A stretch of DNA of 64,000 nt from Ptychodera flava. Taxonomy: Eukaryota; Hemichordata; Enteropneusta; Ptychoderidae. Under the pieces are notes generated by a model that was not told where the DNA came from, did no database searches, and worked only from the letters and a program-made list of their open reading frames with translations. The stretch's first letter is position 1; every line of letters starts with the position of its first letter. This document shows positions 1 to 12,536 of this stretch, piece after piece. Both the position numbers and the translations under genes were made by a program. The stretch spans positions 31,179,933 through 31,243,932 of the forward strand of contig NC_091933.1 of assembly GCF_041260155.1 (NCBI RefSeq). Reading direction: 5' to 3'.

Positions 1-366
1 TTAGTATAATTATTATACTAATATTGGAACTCACTTATACATCGAGGAATCCTGTGATTACATCTTTCACACAGGGGACTGAAAACTCACAAATTTGCCT
101 TCTATTGAATTGGACAAGTACGAATTACTGTATTCATGATTTTCAAGTAATAAAATCAGTGACAAAAATTCAGAATTTCTTCTGACGGTGAGGGGTTGGC
201 ACTCACTTGAAGTATACAGATAAAGTGTGATATAAGAAAGATTGTTGGGTATAATTCTTCATTAGCATGTAAACAACTGGAGTATATACAAATGTGAAGA
301 ACATTAGGGATATTAATGGCAAAATCCTGTTCAAAGGTGTTGTCCTGGGGTGCCTTTTGCATTAAA
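1..366. other. Non-coding flank, no gene seen
   Basis: AT-rich sequence with no convincing exon, splice signal or repeat boundary. Short open frames here have no coding-like composition. Confidence 0.5.
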
Positions 367-1349
367 AACAAGTCATCGTTGATGACACAGTCCCCACTTG
401 TTAATGGGTGCTTTGATTACAGGTCCTCAGAGAGGATAGAGTCCTCTTCATTAGGTCTGTGATAAAAATACTTTTGAATAAATTCGCTTGATACATGTCT
501 GAGTTGTAGTTCAGGACATGAAAAAATCATAATAAAATGGCCACATGGTGAACATATTGATCGAATCACAAAACAAATCAATGTGCATATGTATGACATA
601 GGTCAATGTCCTTGTACCAAGTTTGAATAAAATTGGTTGAGATATGCCTGAGTTATGGCTCTGTACATGAAAAAATCATAACAAAATGGCCGCACGGCGG
701 CCATATTGGATCGTATCACAAAACAAATTGATGTGCATAGCTATGACATTGGTCATTGTCCTTGTACCAACTTTGAATAAAATCTGTAGAAACATGCCTG
801 AGTGATGGCTCTGTACATGAAAAAATCGTAATAAAATGGCCGCCTGGCGGCCATATTGGATCGTATCACAAAACAAATTGATGTGCATATGTATGACATA
901 GGTCAATGTCCTTGTACCAATTTGAATAAAATCGGTTGAGAAATGCCTGAGTTATGGCTCTGTACATGAAAAAATCGTAACAAAATGGCCGCACGGCAGC
1001 CATATTGGATCGTATCACAAAAAGAATTGACGTGCATATCTATGACATTGGTCAATGTCCTTGTACCAACTTTGAATAAAATCAGTTGAAACATGCCTGA
1101 ATTATGGCTCTGTACATGAAAAATCATAATAAAATGGCTGCCTGGCAGCCATATTGGATCGTATCATAAAACAAATCGACGTGCATCTGTATGACATATG
1201 AAGTAATCCTTGTACCAAGTTTGAATGATTATCGCTTTAGGCATCTCTGAGATATCTGTGTGAACGGACGGACGCACCCACGCACAGACGCACCCACGCA
1301 CGGACATGACCAAACCTATAAGTCCCCTGGACGGTGTCCGTGGGGACTA
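367..1349 (+). repeat. Tandem-repeat mobile element, family A copy 1
   Basis: The element opens with AACAAG and a small palindrome, GTCATCGTTGATGAC, followed by AGTCCCCAC. About 5.5 tandem units of roughly 149 bp follow; the landmark CCTTGTACCAA recurs near 610, 758, 908, 1057 and 1208. Each unit carries a GC-rich palindrome of the type GGCCGCC-T-GGCGGCC and the text CCATATTGGATCGTATCAC. After the last unit comes a GGAC/GCAC tetranucleotide tract (about 1264-1305), then a terminal hairpin whose last arm is GTGGGGACT, the inverse of the 5' motif. This order (5' motif, core units, microsatellite, 3' hairpin) is that of Helentron-derived DINE-1/pearl-type elements; the assignment is by layout only. 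Open frames inside it are antisense shadows of the repeat. Confidence 0.85.
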
Positions 1350-4300
1350 AAAAACAATGGTCCGGACTAGAATTCATCGCTAAATCTTGACACTTAGACA
1401 TACTTTACAAAATGTGCTGTGAAGACAAGGCTAATACTTTGTGTTTGAACATTGAAATTTAGGGTGAAGACGAAGCAAAAATGAAAAAACAATAAAAAAT
1501 CACATCTATTGTCTTACCAAATTTCTACCACAATATGCATGTAAATTTGAACACGACCAACGGTTCCAGATTACAACAGCTTTTCAAGCCTCCAATCAGT
1601 GGATAGAGTGAAAAAGAGCTACAATGGCGAATCATTAACAGCCAATTCACAAGTATCGTTTTCCAATATTGATTACTTTTATTTCTAAATGTTTCACTGG
1701 ATACAGTAACCTGGGAATTTCATTGTACAAATTGCTAGAAATCTGTAGAAAAGATAAAGCACTGTGAGGCTTGACAAAGTGGCTTGCCACAATTGACCAT
1801 CATGGTACAAATCACCCTGCTTCACACAAAAGCTGACAGAAGGGGTACCCTATTATATAGAAAAAACCCAAAGCTTTAAAGAAACACTTTGGTATATTAG
1901 CACTTACAATATTTATAAATTATTTGTTGTATTACTATAATATGAAAATGAAAATCACACCCTGTATCCAGAGTGTAAAGCTAGAGAAAAGTTGTATTGT
2001 CAAGAAATGTCTATTTATCGATCTATTGATATTAACATTTTTCTTTGAGTCCTGATGTCTTTTTGACTTGTCAATATTCAATAATCTGCCACAGCAAGTA
2101 TCATGGTAGAGAGCATTCTCAGATGATGGTGGGACAAATTTTGTGATTGTGCCTTCTGAGAGCTGGCACAGTCATAAGTCAAAAACCAGTGGAAAAAGGC
2201 ATTTGCTCAAAATGATGGAGTAGTTTGTCACGAGTCAGCCTTTACACACATTAAGCAAAAGTGATAATGAATGGAAATTTGCATGTGTACAGATTTTAGA
2301 ATGATAGATTATGGATGTTTTCCATATTCACTGCAAGCGTCTTTTGATATAAAACCAGACGTTTATAGGACATGAATGTTGATTGGATGATATAGAAGAA
2401 GTTCTGAATTTGAAAGCCACAGATTATGAGACACAGATACTGATTGGACAGCTTTGAACTTTGCCATTTCTTTAGTGTTGCTCTGTAGCATTCAGTATTC
2501 AGAAGAGCTCTCTATCTTCAGCAGAGATTTCAGAACAATACAACTTTAAGTAAATTAATGCTTCATAAAATATTAATTCTCCTTTATTTTGTTGCCTTGA
2601 CAACAAAGTCTTACTATAATATCCCACTTCTCTTATTTACGGAAGTGATTCTGAAGTTGTTCACATTTGACATATCCCATAATGCACTAGTTATGGACGT
2701 GCTCTATGAACAATTCTGTGTGCATCATCACAGTAGTATGTGAAATGCAAACATCATGACTCGCTACTTTTGAAAAGTTTACTTTACACAGGTTGACTCG
2801 TAAAATCAAGGCAAATGCCATACAAATCTTACACAGAAAAGCACTTTAATATGCCGATAAAACCAACCTGATAACAGGTATGACACAGGCATTCTAAAAC
2901 ATTCTCAAAAGAAAAAATGTGTTAATAAAAAGTCTCAGAGTGAGTGTTCTTTCTTCAATTATTTAAATTGTCTGCATAGAATATTAGTTAATTTGTGTCA
3001 GTTTCAAACGGGAACTAGCATAAGCTGTCCAGATATGAAAGGTAATTTATAAAAGCCAGCGTTAAAAACTGCACAGACTAAATATAAGAGAACGTTAAAA
3101 GATGGATATATAACTTATAGATTTGAAGAAGAAATATGAAGAGCAGGTTGTGTATAAAATGAGCTGTTACACTAAAAAAAGAAATTTTTGATATAATGGT
3201 AGAGAATCGTAAAACATCCTTAGCCATTAGAATGCACTTGGTGAAATCCCTGTTTTCTTTGGAATTCCGTATACCATATATCAAAATTGTATTTGGTACA
3301 CATTCATCAACTTCTTCTTGTTATCACTGTTAGCAGTGAAAAGTTCTTAATCTGTCAATTTCTATAGAAATATATAACAATAGGTATAAGTGAGAATGAA
3401 AGTAATAAAATCTATGAAAGTTTAGAAATGTGCATACATCACAAAAACGACAGTAAAAGTAACACTCAGGAAAACTATGAAACATTAAAATTACTCTGAT
3501 TATTAAAAATGCTAAGTTTTGTAATAGCGACAATGCCTCCAGGGCTGAAGTGGATGATTTTGATATTTTTCATTTATTTTCTTTCTCAGTCCAGCTCTGT
3601 TTCACTGGTACACCTTTTAATGATTTCACCTGCTGAAGGATATTTATATATTTAGTGAAGATGACTAGAAGAAGGACGGTCAAAGTTAGGTAAAGCTGAA
3701 AGATATGCAGTTCATGGCTTTGACAGAGTTGTGTCATTACGGGACCTGAAGCCATTGGTGATTTCAGACATATATGAATTACAACACGCAAAATGGACAC
3801 TGTATTGATAACCGATAAGATATCATGAAAATATGAGCCACACGTCTGGAGTTAGCAGTGGCAAATCAATGCCCTCGTTGATCCAACTGATGTCAATACA
3901 GTAGTGCTCGGTATCTAAAATACCCAGTATTGCCCTACAACGCTACTCTCAGACCGTGAGGGCTTGAAAATACATCTATTGAAGTCGTAAATGAGGGAAA
4001 TTAACAAAATCTAATATAAAACAATATCATACAAGTTATCTGTGAGTTCATCACACTAAAAGCAACAAAAAAACTTGTTCAATATTATATAGCTGTCTAT
4101 TGCAATATTTTGCACCAACCTGTCTGAATCAATCTTTAAAATATCACTCTTCATCAGGAGTGACCATGACAGGATTTTTTCATCCCATAGTAAACAGCCA
4201 CAATGCATGAAAGAAAATCAACAACACACAAAGCAGTAACATCTGATTTACAAGGCAAATACATTGGTATATCAAGTCTTGCTTAGGTACACCAGTGCCA

Positions 4301-7300
4301 CCATAACGAAACACTGCACAATCTGTGCTCGGGACCTAAGGCACAAAAGTTCACAGTTTTGTAAATAATTGAATATCCCTATTCGAAAAAGAGCACTAGA
4401 AATTTATCCTGAGTCTATTTATTACGATAAAAACCAAACATGTCTCCAAATATCCCTTAGTCAATGTAGGTCATCCAATACAATTTCAAATTATCCATAA
4501 ATGCAATAATGCAGATATCTGTCCCCCGCCACAATTACAATGTAGCATGTTTCTCATAAAACATTAATAAAGCATAACACTTGCTATAAATATCAATATA
4601 AATATGGCATATAAATACAGCGTATGTGTAAGTAGCACTACATCTTGGGTTGTGAACTCAACAGAATAACACTGATGCTTTGCACATGGGCTTTGTTAGG
4701 TTTATATCGAAATGTACTGGGTACTGTACATTTCTTGTCTACACCACAGAGAATTAACAAATATGTTGTCAGACAGATCATGGTCTTTGTGGAGGGACCT
4801 TGTACAGATATACGATATTACACTCAGAATGTGCCTTCAGACAGACTGGAAATGAAAATCTGACTCAGTGCAGAACACACTGCCTGCAGTCACTTTATTG
4901 CCTGTGTTTTCTTCTCTCTTTCCTTGCTGTCAGCGTTGTGAACAGCATCCTGCACTTTGTCAGCAACCTCTCTTTACAACGTTGGAATGCTGGCCTTGTC
5001 CGCCGACTTTGTTGAGTCTTCACATTTTGAAAATGCATGGCTGGTCGTCTCAGAGCTGGAAATACGAATTCCTTGTGTTCTGTCCGACATTTTTGTATTG
5101 TGCAAACAATATTCTGACATTTGACTTTGTAGTTTAATTACCCTGGATGATGTTTAGGTCATCATGACAACCAGCATTAATTATCATACTGGTTTTGAAA
5201 AATTAGCACAAACAGCACACATGAAACATTCTGTTGGTTATCAACACATTGATCGTGGTTGACCTTTAACCCCTCAAAGACCTCACCTGTTGCTACTTAC
5301 TCCACTCCGGTATGATACAGATCAAGCAAATTTTTCATTTAACAAACGGGAGTCTGTGCGTCATTCACAGTTAGGGTCAAAGGTCATTTGTTGCCCTGTG
5401 TTATGGACTGTCAAAGTTTAAGTTTTGACTGGCAGTGGCATAGCCAACATGGTGAAATATGGTTACATCATTCATTGGTCAATTCTGTGAAACTGCAATC
5501 CTATGCAAATTTAATCATCATCATACTCCGCCCACACTTCATATTTCTATTGCTTTTTTGTTCTTCTTTATTTCAAATTTGTTTTCAGTGAAAGGGAGGG
5601 ATCAGTGGTTAGATGCTACATGCATAGCATCACACAATTTTTCTTCCTTCATCATTTACTTCTTTTTGTTTTATTTTTTGTTTCTCAATTCCCTCGGTAT
5701 TATGAGAGAGTTGGTTTTTATAGGCTTTACAGATCGGTACCTGCCCTGACACTGCGATGAAAATCACCCCATAGGGGATCTATTTCCAAGAGGTTTATTT
5801 TGAATGTGATACATCACAATTCATATCCAGTGATTTCTCTTCTTGAGAGAATCACAGTTTTGATGCCGCCTTTGGATTTTCAACACGCACTTGTTATACT
5901 TAAGGAGACCTTACAAGACAAAGACTGGCACAAATTGATGTGTTTCTGCTCATTGGGTTTTGCTTGTATGTCATTGATAATTTGCGGCCTTGCAAAACAA
6001 TACAAAGTGTACATAGCTTCTTCTTTTACCACAATTTTCATGGAATTGCATCTGACAATCTTGGATTAAGACATCGTCATGCCAGTGCTGAATATTTTAT
6101 ATTTTAAGGTTTGATTTTTTTCTTGCATGAAGTCACTCAGCACTTAAATTTCAGATCAAGAACGTGCAAGCTCATCCAGTTCTATTTTGAAATGTTCACA
6201 TGAATTCACCCTGTATTTAATATCATCACTCACCCAAAGTGACAACACTCTTACAAGTTGAGTTTGCAGGGCAGACATACTGTTACACAATTACATATAC
6301 TATGGTTAAATATGAAATTTGGAGATTGACATTACATCACTTTTTGGTCTGTGCATGACAGGTTGACATAAATCACTTTCTGAGCAGTCAAACACAAAAC
6401 TCACAATTATGTGTAGCAGCTGATGTAATCACAGATAGCAGAAAAAGAGCCTGTCTGCTATCGTCTGTGATCCTATATGTGCATGCATAAAATATTATGG
6501 CACACTTCAGAAACTTACAACACGCAGGGATAAGGAAAGGGACACCTGAAAGCAAACTTTTGTAATTGCAATATGTTATGTTAGCTCTGCTGGTTTGAGC
6601 AATATGGCAGAACCGATGGAACTTAGAGCAAGTGAGAAACAAACTTCACATTGGCAGAAATGGCTGCTAGTAGTGTGTAACACTGCACAAAGGCTATAAT
6701 ACTTTGTTCAGTTACATTCCTAAGCTGTTCTTGGCGTCTTTTCTTTCATGTGCATTTTTCTACAGAATCAGGTGTGAATTTTGTTTCTCTTTGCAATGCG
6801 CTTCCTTGGTGAAAGAGTAATGACAGCAGACAAGCTGGCTGGGTTCCTTCTGGTCATGCCCTAGTATCTACACGCATATATCACAGCTGGAGTGAGATGT
6901 CAAGACGGAAGGAAAGGTCTTTGTGGTCATGGAAAAACTTTGCTTCAGACACCTATGGTTGTGTTCCGTGGTATGGTTTGTGAAATGAATAATGACAGCG
7001 GTGCAGTTGCCGACTCGAGTAGATGTCCCTAACTCACCCAAATGCAATCAAATCATTTTCCATGCTTTACTCTTATAGTTTTGGCGTCAGTTGTCAGAAC
7101 AAGCAGATAAACAACAGGTGGGCGGTTGGTCTGACCTCATTCAACTTTGAATAATTTTGTATTAGGAAGGCAACTCTGTAGGTGGTGTACCTTCACCTGT
7201 CAGCCAGTGACTGTGTGTATATTGGCAATATTATGCATAAGATGTGAGGTATATATTGGTCTGAAAATCACAGCCATGGATGGATGGGTGGATGGATGAT

Positions 7301-7663
7301 TTAGATGGTGTTTCTCTTCCTATGAAAACAGGTGAAAACCATCCCGGCTGCACTGATCAGCTTTTATTTGGTGCTACAGAAACCCTTTGGAGCTGGAAAC
7401 GGCTAGTTCTGTTGAAAGACAGAAAGCAAAAAACAAAAAAAAAGATAATTTATGGTTATGAAGAGAATAGCAGTAAAATGAAACGTGGCAGCTAGAAAGC
7501 AATAATCTTGGCATTACATTAAATTTAGGAGAAGTGCGGTGGGGGGGGGGGGGAGTGAGGTGTGCAGGTATGTTACGCAGTGCAGAAAAATATGAAGCAA
7601 CACTTATAACATCCAAAAGAACGTTGAACACACACGCATAAAAACCAACATAACAATGGAAAT
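1350..7663. other. Intergenic stretch without a supported gene
   Basis: Mostly AT-rich unique-looking DNA. Short open frames occur (for example near 4645-5137, 5388-5749 and 5800-6069) but they lack an ATG start, splice context or recognisable protein motifs. A homopolymer run of G lies near 7541-7552. No tRNA or terminal inverted repeat was recognised. Confidence 0.4.
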
Positions 7664-7867
7664 ATGCGAGAAAATTCACAGGAAAAAGGGAATATTACCA
7701 CTTTTAGGAAGAAGGCTGGTGTTGGCGTCCCTGATGGAACTTGCCTTGAGGTCTCTGAGCAGGAGGCTGTGGCAAAATTAAAACACTTGTTGAACAGATA
7801 CAGACATGAAGAGGAGTTCGAAAATCAAACGGCGGTGATACAGTCTTTGAAAATCACACGGCGGTGA
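7664..7867 (+). CDS. Possible short ORF or exon, unknown protein
   Basis: An ATG-started frame of 67 codons with coding-like composition, rich in Glu, Lys and Ala; the stretch EVSEQEAVAKLKHLLNRY looks like an amphipathic helix. A good acceptor-like sequence (polypyrimidine then TTTTAG) sits near 7695-7708, so it could be an internal or terminal exon rather than a stand-alone gene. The last 20 codons overlap a 29-bp tandem duplication that also creates the stop, so the true 3' boundary may lie earlier. No family was recognised. It may also be chance, or a fragment of a decayed gene together with the frame at 8449. Confidence 0.2.
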   Translation: MRENSQEKGNITTFRKKAGVGVPDGTCLEVSEQEAVAKLKHLLNRYRHEEEFENQTAVIQSLKITRR

Positions 7868-7876
7868 CACAGTCTT
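7818..7876. repeat. 29-bp tandem duplication
   Basis: Two adjacent copies of a 29-bp unit (GAAAATCAAACGGCGGTGAT and GAAAATCACACGGCGGTGAC, each followed by ACAGTCT) start at 7820 and 7849 and differ at two bases. Confidence 0.8.
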
Positions 7877-8448
7877 GTTAATGTCACTAATTTAATTAAT
7901 TAGTGGAGTTTATTTTTTTAACATTCCAAAAAAATAAATCTAGCAACTTGTCATTTAGTTTAAAAAAATGAAAGTTAGTCAGTACTGGTTCCTTGTTCTT
8001 GAAGTTGCCCGGCAATTAGTTATGTTTGGCAGATGAAATTGTGCATGATGGATTAAATTATAAAAAAAATATTCTTCACATGCAATCCATTCCTTATCAT
8101 TGTTTGTGCTCTCCATTGCCTGTATCATTCCTTTGAAAAGTTACTCAAAAACTCTTGCATGACAAAATAACCTTGTTTTTATGCATTAATTTCAATGAAT
8201 ATTACATTTCAACAGTGTGTTAGGTAAGCAATAAAACTATCACAGGTAAAAGTAAGCGATAGTACATGAACTGTCATACAAGACCACCTCTAACAAAAAC
8301 AATATTTGAACAAAGTCGGTTTTTGTTTTTTGCATCCAGTAGACAGGTATGACCTAACTTGCGACACTTGTCGGTACTCATCGGTTGTGTTCAACACGTT
8401 TATTTTCATATCATTGAATCTGACCATCATTTTTTTTCAAAAATTGAC

Positions 8449-8745
8449 ATGAATAATTTACAAAAACAAATTCGAGGAGGTACGGCACAGAAAGAGTGGC
8501 GTGGTCTTACGTTGGCAATAGGTTTGATAGAGGCAATGCAGAACGTGTTACACAGCAAAATCATTAGCCATGAGATGCTTGAAAGTTATGTGTTAAAGTC
8601 TCCTGAACTCCTCCATAAAGAATACTTCAAAGCCACGATCAAAATTTTCAAAATCCTGTCAATTATTTGTACAGACTCGCTCACTGAGCTAACAGATTTA
8701 GTTGTGTTGGAGCTACAATGTACATACATGTACCCCAACATCTGA
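8449..8745 (+). CDS. Possible ORF of unknown function (98 aa)
   Basis: An ATG frame of 98 aa in otherwise stop-rich AT DNA. The product looks globular and helical: segments such as GLTLAIGLIEAMQNVLHSKI and KEYFKATIKIFKILSIIC alternate charged and hydrophobic residues, unlike translated repeats. The frame stays open upstream to about 8359 without an ATG. An acceptor-like GGCACAG lies at about 8482-8488, so it may instead be a terminal exon starting at Lys-Glu-Trp-Arg. No conserved domain could be named. It is on the same strand as the coding-like frame at 7664, and the two might be parts of one gene or pseudogene. Confidence 0.3.
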   Translation: MNNLQKQIRGGTAQKEWRGLTLAIGLIEAMQNVLHSKIISHEMLESYVLKSPELLHKEYFKATIKIFKILSIICTDSLTELTDLVVLELQCTYMYPNI

Positions 8746-9561
8746 TTTTGCAAGTCTGTATATAGTTTATAATTTAGGTAATATAATCAATCGCTGTTTC
8801 ATAAGTACTGTAATTATAAATATATATTCAGCTGCCACTGGTGGTTGAAATTTTTAGGAAGAAAAACAGAAAAAGCTATCTTTAAGTTTAAGTGGTGCTA
8901 TTTATCAATAATAACAATTACACTAAAGCAGTTGCAGTCACTCACTCAGATTTCAGAAATTCAACCAGGCCAACCGTCTCTTACTGCTGCTTTGTGAAGA
9001 AATTCTTTTCCTGCATTTCTTATTATTGATTGTTAAAAGCTAAGGCACTAGTTGGTATACTAGTAAGTACCTTCATCTGTGAGAAAGCAACATCATCAGA
9101 TAGTAGCTTCATGTTTCAGAACTGTGTTGTTGTGGCAAACACCATTGCCACAAAAAATACTAAACCACCCTAGCATGTCAAAATGGGTTTTAGGTTAAGA
9201 CCTTGAATTTGATTATCTTGGATAAAAAAATATTGTTCTAATAATGTGCCCCAAATATGTCATGAATTTAAATTGTAGACGTTACAAGTCAAGTATTTAA
9301 TGAAATTTGTTAAAATAACAATCACAGGGTGCAGCATTTTCATTAAGTACTGTCAAATTTAATTGAGGTAGATAATTTAGCGTGACACACATTTTCAACA
9401 ATTTTGTGTTAAAACCTATCAGGTAAAACCAAAAAATAAATTTATCAAAGCTTAGGCTGCTCGTCCAAATTAATTAACAACTAAAGTCTAACATTTTGAA
9501 TACATCATATTTCAATACTGATAAAAAATGTCAAAACCTATGGAGACCATTGTATCATATC
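8746..9561. other. Non-coding, nothing recognised
   Basis: AT-rich spacer between the 98-aa frame and repeat element B; no exon or repeat boundary identified. Confidence 0.4.
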
Positions 9562-11244
9562 AACAAGCGACCTAGCGGCCGATATAGCTCCGCTGTGTTT
9601 ATGTAGAGAATAACTATTTTTGACACATGTTGATGAAGAAGGAGGAAATCTTTGATAGCTCAATGCAGTGGCCAGAAAAAAGTGGCTAAAATAAGCTGCA
9701 AAAATACACAATTGAAGATTTCATCATACTTTGAATATATCACATCGGATCATCCCTAGGAACATGTCAACCAAAGCTATCTGATGAATAGTGTTTTGAG
9801 AATAAAATTTTCTGACCAAAAATGGCAACAATTGCCCCCCAAAATAAAAATTGCAGATTTCATCATAATTTCAAAAGATCAAATTGAGTTCATCTATAGA
9901 AACCTGTATACCAAATTTCAAAGCTGTTAGACCAGTACTTTTGAGAAACACATATTTTGACCAAAATGGGAAAAATTGCCACAAAATTCAAAATTGCAGA
10001 TTTCATCATTATTTCAATAAATATCATGTAGTTCATCTATGGAAACCTGTATACCAAATTTCAAAGCTATCAGATGAGCAGTTGTTGAAATACACATTTT
10101 TTGACCTAAAATTGCAAAAATTGCCCCAAAAATACAAAATTACAGATTTCAGGAGAAATTAAATATATATTACTTAGCTCATCTGTAGGAACCTGTATAC
10201 CAAATTTCAAAGCTATCAGACCAGTACTTTTTGAGAAACACGTTTTTTGACCAAAAATAGCAAAAATTGCCCCAAAATTACAAAATCGCAGATTTCATCA
10301 TAATTTCTACAAATATCATTAAGGTGATCTGTAGGAACCTGTATACTAAATTGCAAAGCTATCAGATGAGTACTTTTGGAAATACACATTTTTTGACCAA
10401 AAATGGCAAAAATTGCCCCAAAAATACAAAATTGCAGATTTCATCATATTTCAATACATATCATTTAGTTCATGTGTAGGAACCTCTATACCAAATTTCA
10501 AAGCTATCAGATGAGTAGTTTTGGCAATACACATTTTTTGACCAAAAATGGCAAAAATTGCCCAAAAATACAAAATTACAGATTTCATCAGAAATTCAAT
10601 ATATATTACTAAGTGCATCTATAGAAACCTGTATACCAAATTTCAAAACTATCAGACCAGTACTTTTTGAGAAATACATTTTTGACCAAAAATGGCAAAA
10701 ATTGCCTTAAAAATGCAAATTTGCATATTTCTTCACAATTTGAACAAATCTTAAATAGATCATCCCTAGGGACATATGTACCAAATTTCAAAGCTATCTG
10801 ACCGGTAGTTTTGAAGAAGAAGATTTTTAAAGATTTTTTTACCAAAATGACAAAAATTGCCTTAAAAATACAAATATGCAAATTTCACCACGATTTGAAG
10901 AAATCTGACTGAAGTCATCATAAGTAAACTGCATATTAAATTTCAAAGCAATCGGACAAGCGGTTTGAGAAAAGAAGATTTTTTTTACCAAAAAACACCA
11001 AAAAATGCCCCAAAAATACAAATATGCAAATTTCACCACGATTTGAACAAACTTAAGTGAGGTCACCCCAAGTGAACCGCATATAAAATTTCAAAGCAAT
11101 TGGACTTGCGGTTTCAGAGGAGAAGGCAATTGTTGACGGACGACGACGACGACGACGACGACGGACGACGGACGACGGACGACGACGGACGACGACGGAA
11201 AATCAACCTATTTGATAAGCTCCGCGTCGCTGACAGCGGAGCTA
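9562..11244 (+). repeat. Tandem-repeat mobile element, family B
   Basis: The 5' end reads AACAAG, then TAGCTCCGCTGT at 9585-9596. The 3' end carries the inverse, ACAGCGGAGCTA, at 11233-11244. Between them lie about ten units of roughly 145 bp, each with the landmark TATACCAAATTTCAAAGCTA (near 9908, 10050, 10196, 10343, 10490, 10630, 10780, 10935 and 11085) and a poly-purine AAAAATGGCAAAAATTGCC stretch. The units diverge toward the 3' end. A GAC-rich tract (GACGACGACGG type) spans about 11137-11200. A hairpin with arms AGCTCCGC and GCGGAGCT closes the element. The layout is that of family A with different sequence. Open frames here are repeat translations, not genes. Confidence 0.85.
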
Positions 11245-12536
11245 AAAAAGCTATAGTGAGTCACTGCATGATGTCAGGACTGACTGGTTTAGTGTCAAAA
11301 TAAAAAATATCTTTTAAAGTCATGTGACGCAGGAACTGGTAATTTGCTCAGAGGAAACACATTTCACTTATATCAACTAGGAAACAGTTCAATCTTACAT
11401 TTTACTACATGTGATAAGACAGACTGTATCTGGTGCGAATACACCATCAATCCCCGAGTTTGTCAAGCTCAGGGTCTAACTTTACCAACATTTGTTCAGC
11501 ATATTTTGCTTTCATAATTTGAGTCTCTCATCAGTCTGTAAGACGTTCAGAAGGCATTTCATCGTACCCTTTGAAGTGGCTCAAGGCAAAGCGTGCAGGC
11601 AGTTAGTTGCAGTTGGAAAGTTGCCTCTAGCTCAAACATTAAACTTACACAAAAGACAGAGTAGATTAAAAAGGAATTACTGAAGGACACCACATGCAAA
11701 AACACACACCAAGTTGTTAGGAAATTGACAATGCTAATGTTAGGAGAGATAAAATATATAGCAAAACACATATTTTCTGATTTGTGTGTAAAAATAACAC
11801 ACATTTGGTCCTGGTCAAGTTCAATGGTCTCTCCCTTAGTCGTAGTAGTATATTGAAATACTGTTGCATCAGATAAAGTATTTGCGTAGGAATTTCTTTA
11901 CTTCACTTTGCAGGTCTTTGAGTATGTACATGTATATGTGGGGATGGCACTCAATCATATGAAAAGATTTGTTTATAGGAGAGTTTTGCACCAAAGGGAA
12001 ATGCTTTTGGCAACAGATTTGAGTATTTTAGTGATGTGACTGTTCTATTTTATCTCAAATGAGAGGGGATCTTGCATTAACAAGGTGTCTGATATTCACA
12101 CGTAAATGCATTACATTGTTTATGGCAAGTCTGCAATCAGTAACCAGCTAAGTACTCATCTATTTCCCTTATAAGAAATCATAAAATTATTGCGATACTA
12201 GGTGATTGAAGTCCGTACTGACTACATTTCCTGTTTACATGTCTGTGAAAACTACATCTGATTAATCCTTCCATATGGGTGAGTGCCAAGTCCACAACTT
12301 TGTACCATCCAATTCATACCCTTTATGCATGTTTTGTATTGCTACGGTCACAGTCATAGTTACTTGAAAAATATTTCATCCGCAAAGATGCATTTTTTGA
12401 AAAGGTTCAAGAGACTTGGTTTGTTTCTGATGTAAATGACAAGAATTTGAAAGGGTATCAATGGATAATTTGACTAGGGCAGTATTTGTTACTGTAAACA
12501 TCGATAGTCTGCCTTAAATGGTTTTCTGTGTTCAGC
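11245..12536. other. 3' flank of BICD
   Basis: No exon is evident. Part of this stretch must hold the BICD 3' UTR on the minus strand, but no clear polyadenylation signal close to the stop codon was found, so the transcript end is left open. Confidence 0.4.

Noticed and set aside
690..720. CCATATTGG as a CArG (SRF) box
   Set aside because: Only five A/T bases between CC and GG; the SRF consensus needs six.
9884..11066. Several frames of 70-92 codons on both strands
   Set aside because: Translations of family B core units, with the same periodic peptide.
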